64,000 nt of DNA from Enterococcus faecalis (GTDB lineage Bacteria; Bacillota; Bacilli; Lactobacillales; Enterococcaceae): NCBI RefSeq assembly GCF_029024925.1, contig NZ_CP118962.1, positions 2,202,001-2,266,000 on the forward strand, written 5' to 3'. The notes below the pieces were generated by a model that had not been told where the DNA came from, did no database searches, and saw nothing but the letters and a program-made list of their open reading frames with translations. A program made the position numbers and the translations under genes. Of this stretch, positions 48,710 to 56,899 are shown in pieces. Position 1 is the stretch's first letter. Each line of letters starts with the position of its first letter.

Positions 48710-49555
48710 CTATCTTTTACGACCTACTAACAAGCGGACGTCAATCGTGATTTTTTCCAATGGTCGCTGTTGTAGTTTGGCTTTAACTTCTTGAGAAACT
48801 TGCCACTCTAATGGCGACATTTCTAATAAATCCAACCGTCTTTCCTCGGGAATGTCAAAGCAATAAGTTATTCGTTCATCTACTTCCACTGCTAATTCCT
48901 CGGCAAAACGTTGGACTACTTTTTGATTGGAATAACTTTGTTTCTTTTCGTCATTGGGATAAAAAGCCGCTCGTAATTCCTTTAAGTAATTCTCTTCAGG
49001 AATAATTTTAATCACAGTCCCGTCAGCTTTTAGTACTCGCCGAAATTCTTGATAATGTGAAGGGGAAAAAATATTTAAAATCGTATCAAGCCCTTCATTC
49101 GCAAATGGCAAATTCGTTAAATCCGCCACACACCAAAACGCATCAATTGGCTGATTACTTGCTAAATAGATTCCTTCCTTTGATAAATCAAACCCGATTT
49201 TCAGTCCAGATAAGCCTGCTTGACTTAACTCAGCTAGAAAACTCCCTTCACCACAACCAACATCGACTACTGTTTTATTTTGAGGAAGATAGTACATAAT
49301 TTTGTTTAAAACAGGCGCGTACATGCCACTTTGAATCATTTTTCCTCGAGAAGTAAACATTTTTTTATTATATTCTGTCTGAACGCCATGATTTAGAAAG
49401 TATAGCGTGCCTTTCTTGGATAAATCAAATTGATGCCTCTGTTGACAAATCAGACCAACCCCTTCTACATGCATTGGTTCATGACAAGTTGGACAGCGAA
49501 ATACGGCTGCTTCTTTTTTCAATAATTGTTGTGCTCGTTCAATTTTCTTTAACAT
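48710..49555 (-). CDS. rlmA: 23S rRNA (guanine) methyltransferase RlmA family
   Basis: 281-residue SAM-dependent enzyme. An N-terminal zinc ribbon (Cys residues in FRCPTCHEPM, then C..QRHQF, about 19-42) precedes a Rossmann methyltransferase domain with VVDVGCGEGSFLAEL near 98. RlmA(I) and RlmA(II) methylate G745 or G748 of 23S rRNA; Gram-positive members are usually RlmA(II)/TlrB-like. Which guanine is methylated cannot be read from the sequence. Confidence 0.88.
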   Translation of the reverse strand: MLKKIERAQQLLKKEAAVFRCPTCHEPMHVEGVGLICQQRHQFDLSKKGTLYFLNHGVQTEYNKKMFTSRGKMIQSGMYAPVLNKIMYYLPQNKTVVDVGCGEGSFLAELSQAGLSGLKIGFDLSKEGIYLASNQPIDAFWCVADLTNLPFANEGLDTILNIFSPSHYQEFRRVLKADGTVIKIIPEENYLKELRAAFYPNDEKKQSYSNQKVVQRFAEELAVEVDERITYCFDIPEERRLDLLEMSPLEWQVSQEVKAKLQQRPLEKITIDVRLLVGRKR

Positions 49556-49643
49556 TTAAAACTCCTTACGTTCATTAAATGAACATTTTCTCTTATAAAA
49601 AGTTGCACTCTTTTTTTCAGGGCTATGGTAGTAAGCAGAATTA

Positions 49644-49652
49644 TGGTACAAT
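49644..49652 (+). promoter_or_regulatory. Extended -10 promoter of cutC
   Basis: TGGTACAAT fits TG-N-TANNNT, 33 bases before the cutC ATG. The -35 is weak. Confidence 0.5.
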
Positions 49653-49684
49653 GCCTGTGAAGAAAAAGCAAGGAGCGATAAGAA

Positions 49685-50314
49685 ATGATTAAAGAATTCT
49701 GTGCCGAAAATTTCACTAAGATTCCCCAAGCCATTCAAAAAGGTGCGAATCGCATCGAATTATGCGATAACTTAGCCGTGGGTGGAACGACGCCAAGTAC
49801 TGGTGTTATTGAAGAAGTCTTAGCATACGCTGGCGAACATTCTGTACCAGTGATGACAATCATTCGTCCTCGTGGCGGCAATTTTGTCTATAATGATATT
49901 GAATTAAAAATTATGCATACCGATTTAATCGAAGCAAAGAAATTAGGAACCGACGGCATTGTTATTGGCTGTTTAACTGAGGACGGTTGGTTAGATGAAG
50001 AAGCTTTGGACTTATTCATTGAAACAGCTGAAGGCTTGCAAATCACTTTCCATATGGCTTTTGATGCCTTGTCGAAAGAAAACCAATTTAAGGCGATTGA
50101 CTGGTTAGCTGAGCGTGGTGTGACGCGTATTTTAACTCATGGCGGGCCGGCTGGTACCCCTATCGAAGACAACTTTGATCATTTAAAAGAATTAATTGCC
50201 TACGCAGATCAACGGATTCTTATTTTACCAGGTGGCGGTATTTCCACAGAAAACGTTCAAACTGTGATGGACACTTTAAAAGTCACAGAAGTCCATGGCA
50301 CAAAAATTGTTTAA
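49685..50314 (+). CDS. cutC: CutC family protein (copper homeostasis)
   Basis: 209-residue TIM-barrel protein: EFCAENFTKIPQAIQKGANRIELCDNLAVGGTTPS at the start, RPRGGNFVYNDIEL near 60 and LTHGGPAGTPIEDN near 150. CutC is associated with copper handling in enterococci, though the biochemical role is debated. AAGGAG precedes the ATG. Slightly shorter than the E. coli protein, and monocistronic. Confidence 0.93.
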   Translation: MIKEFCAENFTKIPQAIQKGANRIELCDNLAVGGTTPSTGVIEEVLAYAGEHSVPVMTIIRPRGGNFVYNDIELKIMHTDLIEAKKLGTDGIVIGCLTEDGWLDEEALDLFIETAEGLQITFHMAFDALSKENQFKAIDWLAERGVTRILTHGGPAGTPIEDNFDHLKELIAYADQRILILPGGGISTENVQTVMDTLKVTEVHGTKIV

Positions 50315-50326
50315 TTTCTTGTATCT

Positions 50327-50371
50327 AAAAAAGTGAGGTAGCCGTCGTATTAACGGCTATCTCACTTTTTT
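50327..50371 (+). terminator. Terminator after cutC
   Basis: AAAAAAGTGAG-TAGCCGT and its complement; the single mismatch is a G-U pair on the plus strand, so it is oriented for cutC, though it can also act for mgtE. Confidence 0.85.
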
Positions 50372-50431
50372 GATTTCAAACAAACCAACGAATCCTTTTA
50401 CCTCAGTCTTATGATAAATAAGTGCAATTTT

Positions 50432-51793
50432 TTAAACAAAATAACGCATAAACATGCTGGCAATATTGAAATAAATTAATACACTGGTTAAATCACTTAA
50501 GGTAGTAATAAACGGGCCACTGGCAACTGCGGGATCAAACCCTAATTTATCCATTAACATTGGGATTAAACTCCCTGCTAAATTCGCCACAGTAATTGCA
50601 CAGAGCATTGCCATCCCAATCACAAATCCAAGCGGAAGATTATGTTGCCACACGCCAACCACAATCATAATGGTTAAACCTGTCACAGCACCCGTCACTA
50701 GTCCCGTGAGCACTTCACTTAAGATTAAGCGACCAAAATTACTATCCTTTTCATCTTTCATAGCCAAACGGCGTACCGCGACCGCCAATGATTGTGTCCC
50801 GGCATTGCCGGCTGTTCCGGTAATTAAAGAAATAAAAACGGCTAAAATACTCGCTTCGCTAACTAACGACTCATAATTACTGATTAACGAGGCCGTAGAC
50901 ATCCCTAAAAACAGCAGCGTAATTAACCAAGGTAATCGTTTAGAAGCGGCTTTTAAAGGGTTCTCACTAACTTCTTCAACGTCGACCCCGGCTAAACCAG
51001 AGTAGTCGCTAGCGGCCTCATCATCGATAACATCAATAATATCATCAACTGTTACAATCCCCAACAAATGATCATCATAATCTGTAACTGGCACAGCTAA
51101 GAAGTCATAGTCACGAATTGTTTGCGCGACATCTTCTTGGTCATCGCCAACATGAACTGAAATAACCCGTTCATTCAAAATATCAGCAATCAAGGTATCA
51201 TCATCATTAACAATTAAATCCCGCAACGAAATAACGCCGACTAAATGATTTTCTTGGTCGACTACGTAAACGTAATAGATTGTTTCCGCCATGTCCGCTT
51301 GATTCTTTAAGACGTACATCGCAGAACGCACTGTTTGATTCGCCACAATCGAAACAAATTCGGTGGTCATAATCGCCCCAGCAGTTTCATCTTCGTAATG
51401 AAGTAACTCTTTAATTTCGCCTGCTTCTTCACTACTTAACAAACTAAGATATTTCGCCTTTTGACTTTTGTCTAACATATTTAGTAAATCCACCGCATTA
51501 TCGGTATACATCTCAGCTAACATATCTGCTGCATAACTTGGACGCATTTCAGCTAAATAATCTTTCATATTCTCATTATCTTCTTCGATAACATCAAACA
51601 TATCCGCTAGTTCTTTCGGAGATAGGTAATTGTATAAATGTTGTCGGTCTTTTTCATCTAACGATTGGTAAAATTGTCCTTGTTCATAAATGTGTAACGC
51701 TAAAAATAGCTCACGAAATTCGTTCATTTGTTGATTTTTTAGCGTTTCTAAAAGAAGGGCAAATTGCTCTTCCATTTCTTGGCCTTCATTCAT
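50432..51793 (-). CDS. mgtE: Magnesium transporter MgtE
   Basis: 453-residue Mg2+ channel with an N-domain (about 1-135, superhelical), two CBS domains (about 140-265; YVYVVDQENHLVGVISLRDLI, DYDDHLLGIVTVDDIIDVI) that sense intracellular Mg2+, and a C-terminal membrane domain of five helices with the family motif GTAGNAGTQSLAVAVRRLA near 325. No M-box riboswitch is seen upstream; the gene is at the end of the relQ-nadK-rluD-like unit. Confidence 0.95.
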   Translation of the reverse strand: MNEGQEMEEQFALLLETLKNQQMNEFRELFLALHIYEQGQFYQSLDEKDRQHLYNYLSPKELADMFDVIEEDNENMKDYLAEMRPSYAADMLAEMYTDNAVDLLNMLDKSQKAKYLSLLSSEEAGEIKELLHYEDETAGAIMTTEFVSIVANQTVRSAMYVLKNQADMAETIYYVYVVDQENHLVGVISLRDLIVNDDDTLIADILNERVISVHVGDDQEDVAQTIRDYDFLAVPVTDYDDHLLGIVTVDDIIDVIDDEAASDYSGLAGVDVEEVSENPLKAASKRLPWLITLLFLGMSTASLISNYESLVSEASILAVFISLITGTAGNAGTQSLAVAVRRLAMKDEKDSNFGRLILSEVLTGLVTGAVTGLTIMIVVGVWQHNLPLGFVIGMAMLCAITVANLAGSLIPMLMDKLGFDPAVASGPFITTLSDLTSVLIYFNIASMFMRYFV

Positions 51794-51823
51794 CTTACAC
51801 TTTCCCCTCCTGCCTCTTTATTA

Positions 51824-52717
51824 TTATAACGTATCATCTACACTTTTCATATCCTCCGCTAGTGGGGAAATCAGATGAACCGTTTCTTTGGTAAAAGGAT
51901 GAGTAAAAATTAGTTCCATGCAATGCAACGCTTGCCGCTCAATTCCTTGATCCATCTCTCCATGATACATCTCATCCCCTAACAATGAACAGCCAATTGC
52001 TTCAAAATGTACCCGAATTTGGTGTGTTCGTCCTGTATGGAGCTGAATGCGCACAGCTGCTGCTTGGGCTCCTCTTTTTGCGAGCCAATATTCTGTACTA
52101 GCAAATTGACCTGTTTCGATAACTTGGCGTTTTAATAAAGAGGACAAGTCGCGCCCAATTGGCTTTTCAATCAATTGATGCTCGTTTAACTGCTCAATCG
52201 CTCCACCAACAAGGGCATAATAAATTTTTGTCACCTTTTTTTCTCGTAATTCTTGATCAATTAAAGCATGAGCAAAGCCGTGTTTCGCAAATAACATCAG
52301 CCCAGAAGTATCTCGATCTAAACGAGTCACGACATGAATAACTTGATTCACGTAATTTTGACGCTTGTAATAGCCCTTAACACGATTCGCCATCGTTCCT
52401 GAAGGATGATACTGAGCAGGTATCGAGGCAATGCCAGCGGGCTTATTAACTACTAAAAAATGATCATCTTCAAACACAATTTCAATCGGTTCATCATCTG
52501 TTAATAATGTCTCATGTTCCGCTTCATCTGGAATCGTCATTTTAACGACATCGCCAGTTTGTAAAGGATAGATGGCATTTTGAACGGTCCCATTCACTTG
52601 AATTTTACCACCCTGAAATTTCACCTTAGCTAATAACCCTTTTGAAACGCCTTGTTCCTTTAAAAAATATTTCACTTGTTGTGTTGTTTCTTTGTCGTAT
52701 GTCCATTGAAATTCCAT
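51824..52717 (-). CDS. RluD-family pseudouridine synthase
   Basis: 297-residue pseudouridine synthase of the RluA/RluD family. An N-terminal S4-like region (about 15-75) is followed by the catalytic motif VTRLDRDTSGLML near residue 130, with its Asp as nucleophile, and HTGRTHQIRVHFEAIGCSLLGD near 225. In Firmicutes this gene normally follows nadK. Whether it modifies 23S rRNA, and at which position, is not visible. Confidence 0.92.
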   Translation of the reverse strand: MEFQWTYDKETTQQVKYFLKEQGVSKGLLAKVKFQGGKIQVNGTVQNAIYPLQTGDVVKMTIPDEAEHETLLTDDEPIEIVFEDDHFLVVNKPAGIASIPAQYHPSGTMANRVKGYYKRQNYVNQVIHVVTRLDRDTSGLMLFAKHGFAHALIDQELREKKVTKIYYALVGGAIEQLNEHQLIEKPIGRDLSSLLKRQVIETGQFASTEYWLAKRGAQAAAVRIQLHTGRTHQIRVHFEAIGCSLLGDEMYHGEMDQGIERQALHCMELIFTHPFTKETVHLISPLAEDMKSVDDTL

Positions 52718-52724
52718 CGTTTAA

Positions 52725-53522
52725 TTAATCCTCACCAATAAAGGCATCTTTCACTCGATGCCAAAAATGCATGTGCCGATAAGAGGCAAAATGAATCCGT
52801 TCGTCTGCAATTCGATAGCAGACGGAAGCGATATTTTCTTGATAAATATCTAATTGGTCCACCGTGACAAAATAATCATCACTTTCCTGTAATTTAATCT
52901 CCAGCCACTCCGTATGTGCGATTACAATCGGTGACCCCAATGTTCGAAAGACACGATTGTTTAAGGAGGCGATTTCGGTTAACTGAAACGCATTAATGCT
53001 AGGATGCAAAACAGCTCCACCAATACTTTTATTATACGCAGTAGAGCCGGTTGGGGTCGAAATCGACAACCCATCACCACGAAATCGTTCAAACAGTTCG
53101 TCTTTAATAAACACATCGCCCACCATCGTCCGGTTTCCTCGTTTAATTGTTGATTCATTTAATGCTAAAAAATGTTTATCTGGTTTCCCATCTCTAAACC
53201 GAATCCGCACATCTAATAATGGATAACTCGTACTTTTTTCACGATGAATACACAAACTCTCAACTAGTTCTTTTAATTCATAATCACGCCAATCTGTATA
53301 GAAACCCAAGTGTCCGGTATGTACACCTAAGAAACTTACTTCGTTTAACAGATGATTAAATCGATGAAAAGCGGAAAGAAGCGTACCATCTCCACCGACT
53401 GAAATCACAAGTTCAGGTTGACGATTGTCTATTTGAATTTGGTTTTGCTCTAATAGTGTTGTCAGTTGTTTTGTGACTTGTTTCGATTTTTCTTCCGAGT
53501 TATGAACAATCGCCACTTTCAT
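52725..53522 (-). CDS. nadK: NAD kinase
   Basis: 265-residue NAD kinase making NADP+. It shows the GGDGTLLSAFHRF motif near residue 45, LNESTIKRGNRTMVGDVFI near 128 and the second conserved block DGLSISTPTGSTAYNKSIGG near 150. AAAGGAG precedes the ATG. It lies 12 bp after relQ, the same arrangement as in other Firmicutes. Confidence 0.97.
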   Translation of the reverse strand: MKVAIVHNSEEKSKQVTKQLTTLLEQNQIQIDNRQPELVISVGGDGTLLSAFHRFNHLLNEVSFLGVHTGHLGFYTDWRDYELKELVESLCIHREKSTSYPLLDVRIRFRDGKPDKHFLALNESTIKRGNRTMVGDVFIKDELFERFRGDGLSISTPTGSTAYNKSIGGAVLHPSINAFQLTEIASLNNRVFRTLGSPIVIAHTEWLEIKLQESDDYFVTVDQLDIYQENIASVCYRIADERIHFASYRHMHFWHRVKDAFIGED

Positions 53523-53534
53523 AAGCAGACTCCT

Positions 53535-54209
53535 TTACTGATTTTCTGGTGTTTCGTTTTTAATTTGCTTATAGTATTCGTTTTCTAGCAATCCACGGCC
53601 ATGAGAGAAGTAATGTTGTGCTTCTTGAATTTCTTCACGGATAGATGACATCTCTTCATCTAATAAATAGGCTGCCTCTGCCGCTCGCTGAAGGCGTTCT
53701 TTCATTTCTTCAGGAAAGACACCTTGATATTTATAATTCAAAGAATGTTCAATCGTTGCCCAAAAATTCATGGAAAGTGTCCGAATTTGGATTTCGGCCA
53801 AAATAATCTTTTCCCCGGTGACTAATTGCACAGGATATTCCACCACCACATGGTACGAACGATAGCCACTTTCTTTTTTATTTTCAATGTAGTCACGTTC
53901 TTCCACAATTTTTAAGTCTTTACGATTTCTTAAAAGTGCGACTACCTGGTAAATGTCTTCCACAAATTGGCACATAATCCGCAAACCAGCAATGTCTTGC
54001 ATTTCTTCTTCAATCCGATTTAAAGGAATATGCCGAATTGCCGTCTTTGTCAAAATACTATCTACTGGTTTCACACGTCCTGTAACGAATTCAATTGGTA
54101 TGTGTTTATCTTGCTCCCGAAATTGTTTACGAATACCTCGTAGTTTTACTTTTAATTCGCTGACCGCCTGTTCATATGGCGCTAAAAACAGCTCCCACTC
54201 TCGTTCCAT
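53535..54209 (-). CDS. relQ: Small alarmone synthetase RelQ
   Basis: 224-residue stand-alone (p)ppGpp synthetase with no hydrolase or TGS domain. It has FVTGRVKPVDSILTKTAIR near 46, AGLRIMCQFVEDIY near 82, the substrate region ESGYRSYHVVVEYP near 120 and EIQIRTLSMNFWATIEHSLNYK near 145. ATG 54209 is preferred (GAGGG seven bases upstream); ATG 54239 would add ten residues without a ribosome site. First gene of relQ-nadK-rluD-like-mgtE. Confidence 0.95.
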   Translation of the reverse strand: MEREWELFLAPYEQAVSELKVKLRGIRKQFREQDKHIPIEFVTGRVKPVDSILTKTAIRHIPLNRIEEEMQDIAGLRIMCQFVEDIYQVVALLRNRKDLKIVEERDYIENKKESGYRSYHVVVEYPVQLVTGEKIILAEIQIRTLSMNFWATIEHSLNYKYQGVFPEEMKERLQRAAEAAYLLDEEMSSIREEIQEAQHYFSHGRGLLENEYYKQIKNETPENQ

Positions 54210-54405
54210 GGTAGATCCCTCAATTTCCTTGAATTTCATTCACTGATTATTTTACCACAGTCCTCCCTAAAATAGGGTGTTATTCGCTATTTGATTTCCA
54301 AACGCCTTTCATTAGAAAAAATTTTCACAGAGAAGACCACTTTTCTTGACGGAAACCTATATAATATGTGAAAATTGGAGTGATTTAAGAAAGAGAGAGA
54401 ACCCC

Positions 54406-54984
54406 ATGAGTGAGCACTTAGAAATTGAATTTAAAACATTAGTTAGTCCGCAAGATTTCAAACGATTAATCGACCATTTTGCTATTCAAAAAACGGACTT
54501 TTTTACGCAAACAAATCATTATTTTGATACGGACGATTTTCAATTAAAAGCACAACGAATGGGCTTAAGAATTCGCGTATTAGCAGATCGTGGTGAGTTA
54601 ACCTTAAAAGTTCCTGCGCCAGAAGGATTATTAGAAATCAATGACCCTTTATCGCTTGAGACGGCGAACCACTTTATCAAGAGGAATCACCTCCCTACTG
54701 AGGGGGCTGTGGCGAAGAAATTACAAGAATTAGGTATTGAAATCGCCTCGATCCATTTAATTGGTTCATTAAAAACAGCACGTGCAGAAAAACAAATTCC
54801 TCAAGGACTACTTGCGTTAGACGAAAGTTGGTATAACCAACAGCACGATTTTGAATTAGAGTTAGAAGTTACTGAAGCTGAAAGCGGCAAGCAAGCGTTT
54901 CAAACATTAATGGCTGATTTGAACATTCCCATTACGCTTGCACCTAACAAGATTCAACGCATGATGCGGACCACTGCCCCTTAG
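54406..54984 (+). CDS. CYTH-domain protein (YjbK family)
   Basis: 192-residue CYTH protein whose N-terminal EIEFK matches the metal- and triphosphate-binding ExExK signature; RIRVLADRGELTLKVP and ELELEVTEAESGKQAF supply further acidic and basic tunnel residues. YjbK-type proteins may hydrolyse triphosphates. The start is ATG 54406 after AGAGAGAG; a longer frame to 54346 runs over a TATAAT box and is rejected. It is divergent from relQ, as in Bacillus (yjbK-yjbM). Confidence 0.9.
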   Translation: MSEHLEIEFKTLVSPQDFKRLIDHFAIQKTDFFTQTNHYFDTDDFQLKAQRMGLRIRVLADRGELTLKVPAPEGLLEINDPLSLETANHFIKRNHLPTEGAVAKKLQELGIEIASIHLIGSLKTARAEKQIPQGLLALDESWYNQQHDFELELEVTEAESGKQAFQTLMADLNIPITLAPNKIQRMMRTTAP

Positions 54985-55047
54985 TATTCGAAGCACTGAC
55001 GTTCTGGCACCTGTATTTGAAAAAGCATGGCATTGGAGGAAGTATGA

Positions 55048-55707
55048 ATGGTTGAAATTTATTTGTTCGTCAATCCTTTAGGCGGCGTCTGTTTAGAAAT
55101 TGAAAAAGAAATTATACAATTGTCTGTTAACGACAAGAAGAAAATACAATTGCGCTTTATTCCTTTATTAAACATGAAAACGATCAATGAATTTTTGAGT
55201 CGTCAACATATTCCGATTAATGACATTAAACGACGGAATCGAATTTTTGAAGATTTATACTCAGCCGCTCTTGACTATAAAGCAGCACAGTTACAAGGCC
55301 GAAAAAAAGGCCGACAATTGTTGATTGGCTTACAAAAAGCAGTAGCTGAAGACGGTCTAGCTTACTCTCCTGAGTTATCAGAAGAACTACTTCTAGCGGC
55401 CGGCGGGGATATTGATATGTATCGTAAAGACCGACAATCAGATTTTGTCAAAGAGTCTTTCCAAACCGACCAAAAAGTTGCTCGAGAAATGGGGATTAAA
55501 CAACATCCTACCGCAGTCGTTTACAACTATACTTGCGAGAACGATTTCGGCATTTTAGTCGAAAATTTTGAAAACATGGATGAAATTAAACAACTGTGTC
55601 GTGTCCATCCACATAACGAACCGTTGCTGAGCCAAGATGACGCAACCTTTGAATTTAAACGTCGCTCCAATTATCATTTTCCAAATGGACATTTACATTT
55701 ATTATAA
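55048..55707 (+). CDS. YjbH/SpxH-like Clp adaptor, DsbA fold
   Basis: 219-residue thioredoxin/DsbA-like protein of the YjbH family, which delivers Spx to ClpXP. At the N-terminus, where B. subtilis YjbH has CPEC, this protein has PLGGVC, so only one of the two cysteines remains. A further TFxx-like C-terminal half contains AREMGIKQHPTAVVYNY near 150. Its place beside the CYTH gene and near mecA and spx supports the identity. The loss of CxxC suggests redox activity is not needed for the adaptor role. Confidence 0.82.
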   Translation: MVEIYLFVNPLGGVCLEIEKEIIQLSVNDKKKIQLRFIPLLNMKTINEFLSRQHIPINDIKRRNRIFEDLYSAALDYKAAQLQGRKKGRQLLIGLQKAVAEDGLAYSPELSEELLLAAGGDIDMYRKDRQSDFVKESFQTDQKVAREMGIKQHPTAVVYNYTCENDFGILVENFENMDEIKQLCRVHPHNEPLLSQDDATFEFKRRSNYHFPNGHLHLL

Positions 55708-55740
55708 AAAAGAAGGACCAGTTGACTGGCCCTTCTTTTA
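55706..55740 (+). terminator. Terminator after YjbH-like gene
   Basis: AAAGAAGGaCCAGT and ACTGGcCCTTCTTT arms followed by a short T-run. The following 55741-55989 is AT-rich and I see no gene in it. Confidence 0.8.
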
Positions 55741-55989
55741 CTATTTTCACCATGTTCTATAATAATAGATAAAGTCTAATACTGCTACATTTGATGATTT
55801 GTTCTTATAAAAGACAGCTATGGAATGGGGCCATGTATATATTATGTACTTTTAAATATTAACACCGAAATTTGTATCGACCACCAATATTTATTTCAGT
55901 TCATCGACTAACCTCTTGGAACGCTATCAGACAATACTCGCCGATACTAACTCAAAAAATCGAGGAAATTTTATTCGGTTTAACACAAG

Positions 55990-56709
55990 CTAATTTATTT
56001 CTTCCCATTTATTTTTAGTCTGCTTATATAATATGGTTAGTTCTTTTTTATCCTTATCTAAATTTTTATTTATTAATTCCTGAATCTCATAAGAAAATTT
56101 ATTTCTTTGATTTACATTGTCAAAGATGAATTCTTTATCAAAAGATAACTCTAAGCCATTTAATGCTCCTGTTGTCCAGTAAATTTTTATATTCGAATCA
56201 TCACCGCTATAATACATATTAAACTTTTCGTTTTCAGAGATATACGAACTCATTAATTCCAATTCTTCTGGAATTGTAAACAGATTATAATTATCAATTT
56301 TAACCACATGATATTGAATGTTATCTTCTATTAAATTATAAGTTTGACCATTTTGATTCCATTCTTTGACACCGCTATAAAAATTATTCAGACGAAGTTG
56401 TAAAATAGTAAAATATCCACCTATACATAGTACTATAATTAATAATATTAAAAATAATTTTTTGTACTTCTGTCCCTCTCTAATATCTTTCGAAAGTTTC
56501 TCCACCATCGTATTGTCCTCCTTCAATAATCGATCCAAGGTCATTTCATAAAGATTACTTAGTTCAATTAAACAATCAATATTAGGATATGATTTATTAT
56601 TCTCCCAGTTAGAAATTGTTTGCCTAGTAACGTATAATTTCTCAGCAACCTCTGATTGTGTCAATCCTAATTCATTTCTTCTCATTTTTAATGAATTCCC
56701 TATGTTCAA
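55990..56709 (-). CDS. XRE regulator with membrane anchor and unknown C-terminal domain
   Basis: 239-residue protein with an XRE helix-turn-helix (1-65: KMRRNELGLTQSEVAEKLYVTRQTISNWENNKSYPN), one membrane helix (about 82-103) and about 135 residues probably outside the cell, with no family I recognise. A TTG start at 56709 follows AAAGGAGG by eight bases. The gene is richer in A+T and in Asn and Ile codons than its neighbours and interrupts the yjbH-pepF-coiA-mecA group, so recent gain is plausible. Large palindromes flank its promoter region. Confidence 0.82.
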   Translation of the reverse strand: MNIGNSLKMRRNELGLTQSEVAEKLYVTRQTISNWENNKSYPNIDCLIELSNLYEMTLDRLLKEDNTMVEKLSKDIREGQKYKKLFLILLIIVLCIGGYFTILQLRLNNFYSGVKEWNQNGQTYNLIEDNIQYHVVKIDNYNLFTIPEELELMSSYISENEKFNMYYSGDDSNIKIYWTTGALNGLELSFDKEFIFDNVNQRNKFSYEIQELINKNLDKDKKELTILYKQTKNKWEEIN

Positions 56710-56750
56710 AAAAAAACCTCCTTTTATTACTCTAAAGATAATAGAAGCTT

Positions 56751-56791
56751 GATATAAAAGAAAGCAAAGAATCTTTGCTTTCTTTTATATC
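56751..56791. repeat. 41-bp near-perfect palindrome upstream of XRE membrane regulator
   Basis: GATATAAAAGAAAGCAAAGA and its exact 20-base complement are separated by one base, 42 bp before the TTG start. It may be an operator, or a second terminator for pepF, though no T-run follows. Confidence 0.5.
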
Positions 56792-56820
56792 ACAGCAACA
56801 ATCTATTTAATTATATAACT

Positions 56821-56870
56821 AAACCTGGTTTTACACAGATATATTTACTATTCTGTGTAAAACCAGGTTT
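56821..56870 (-). terminator. Terminator after pepF
   Basis: AAACCTGGTTTTACACAG and its exact 18-base complement around a 14-base loop, 29 bp after the pepF stop. Confidence 0.85.
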
Positions 56871-56899
56871 ATATTTTATGTTTACTAAGAAGTTACGAC

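Noticed and set aside
54346-54405. Longer N-terminus for the CYTH protein
   Set aside because: The extension spans a TATAAT box and has no ribosome site; the canonical ExExK start follows the ATG at 54406.
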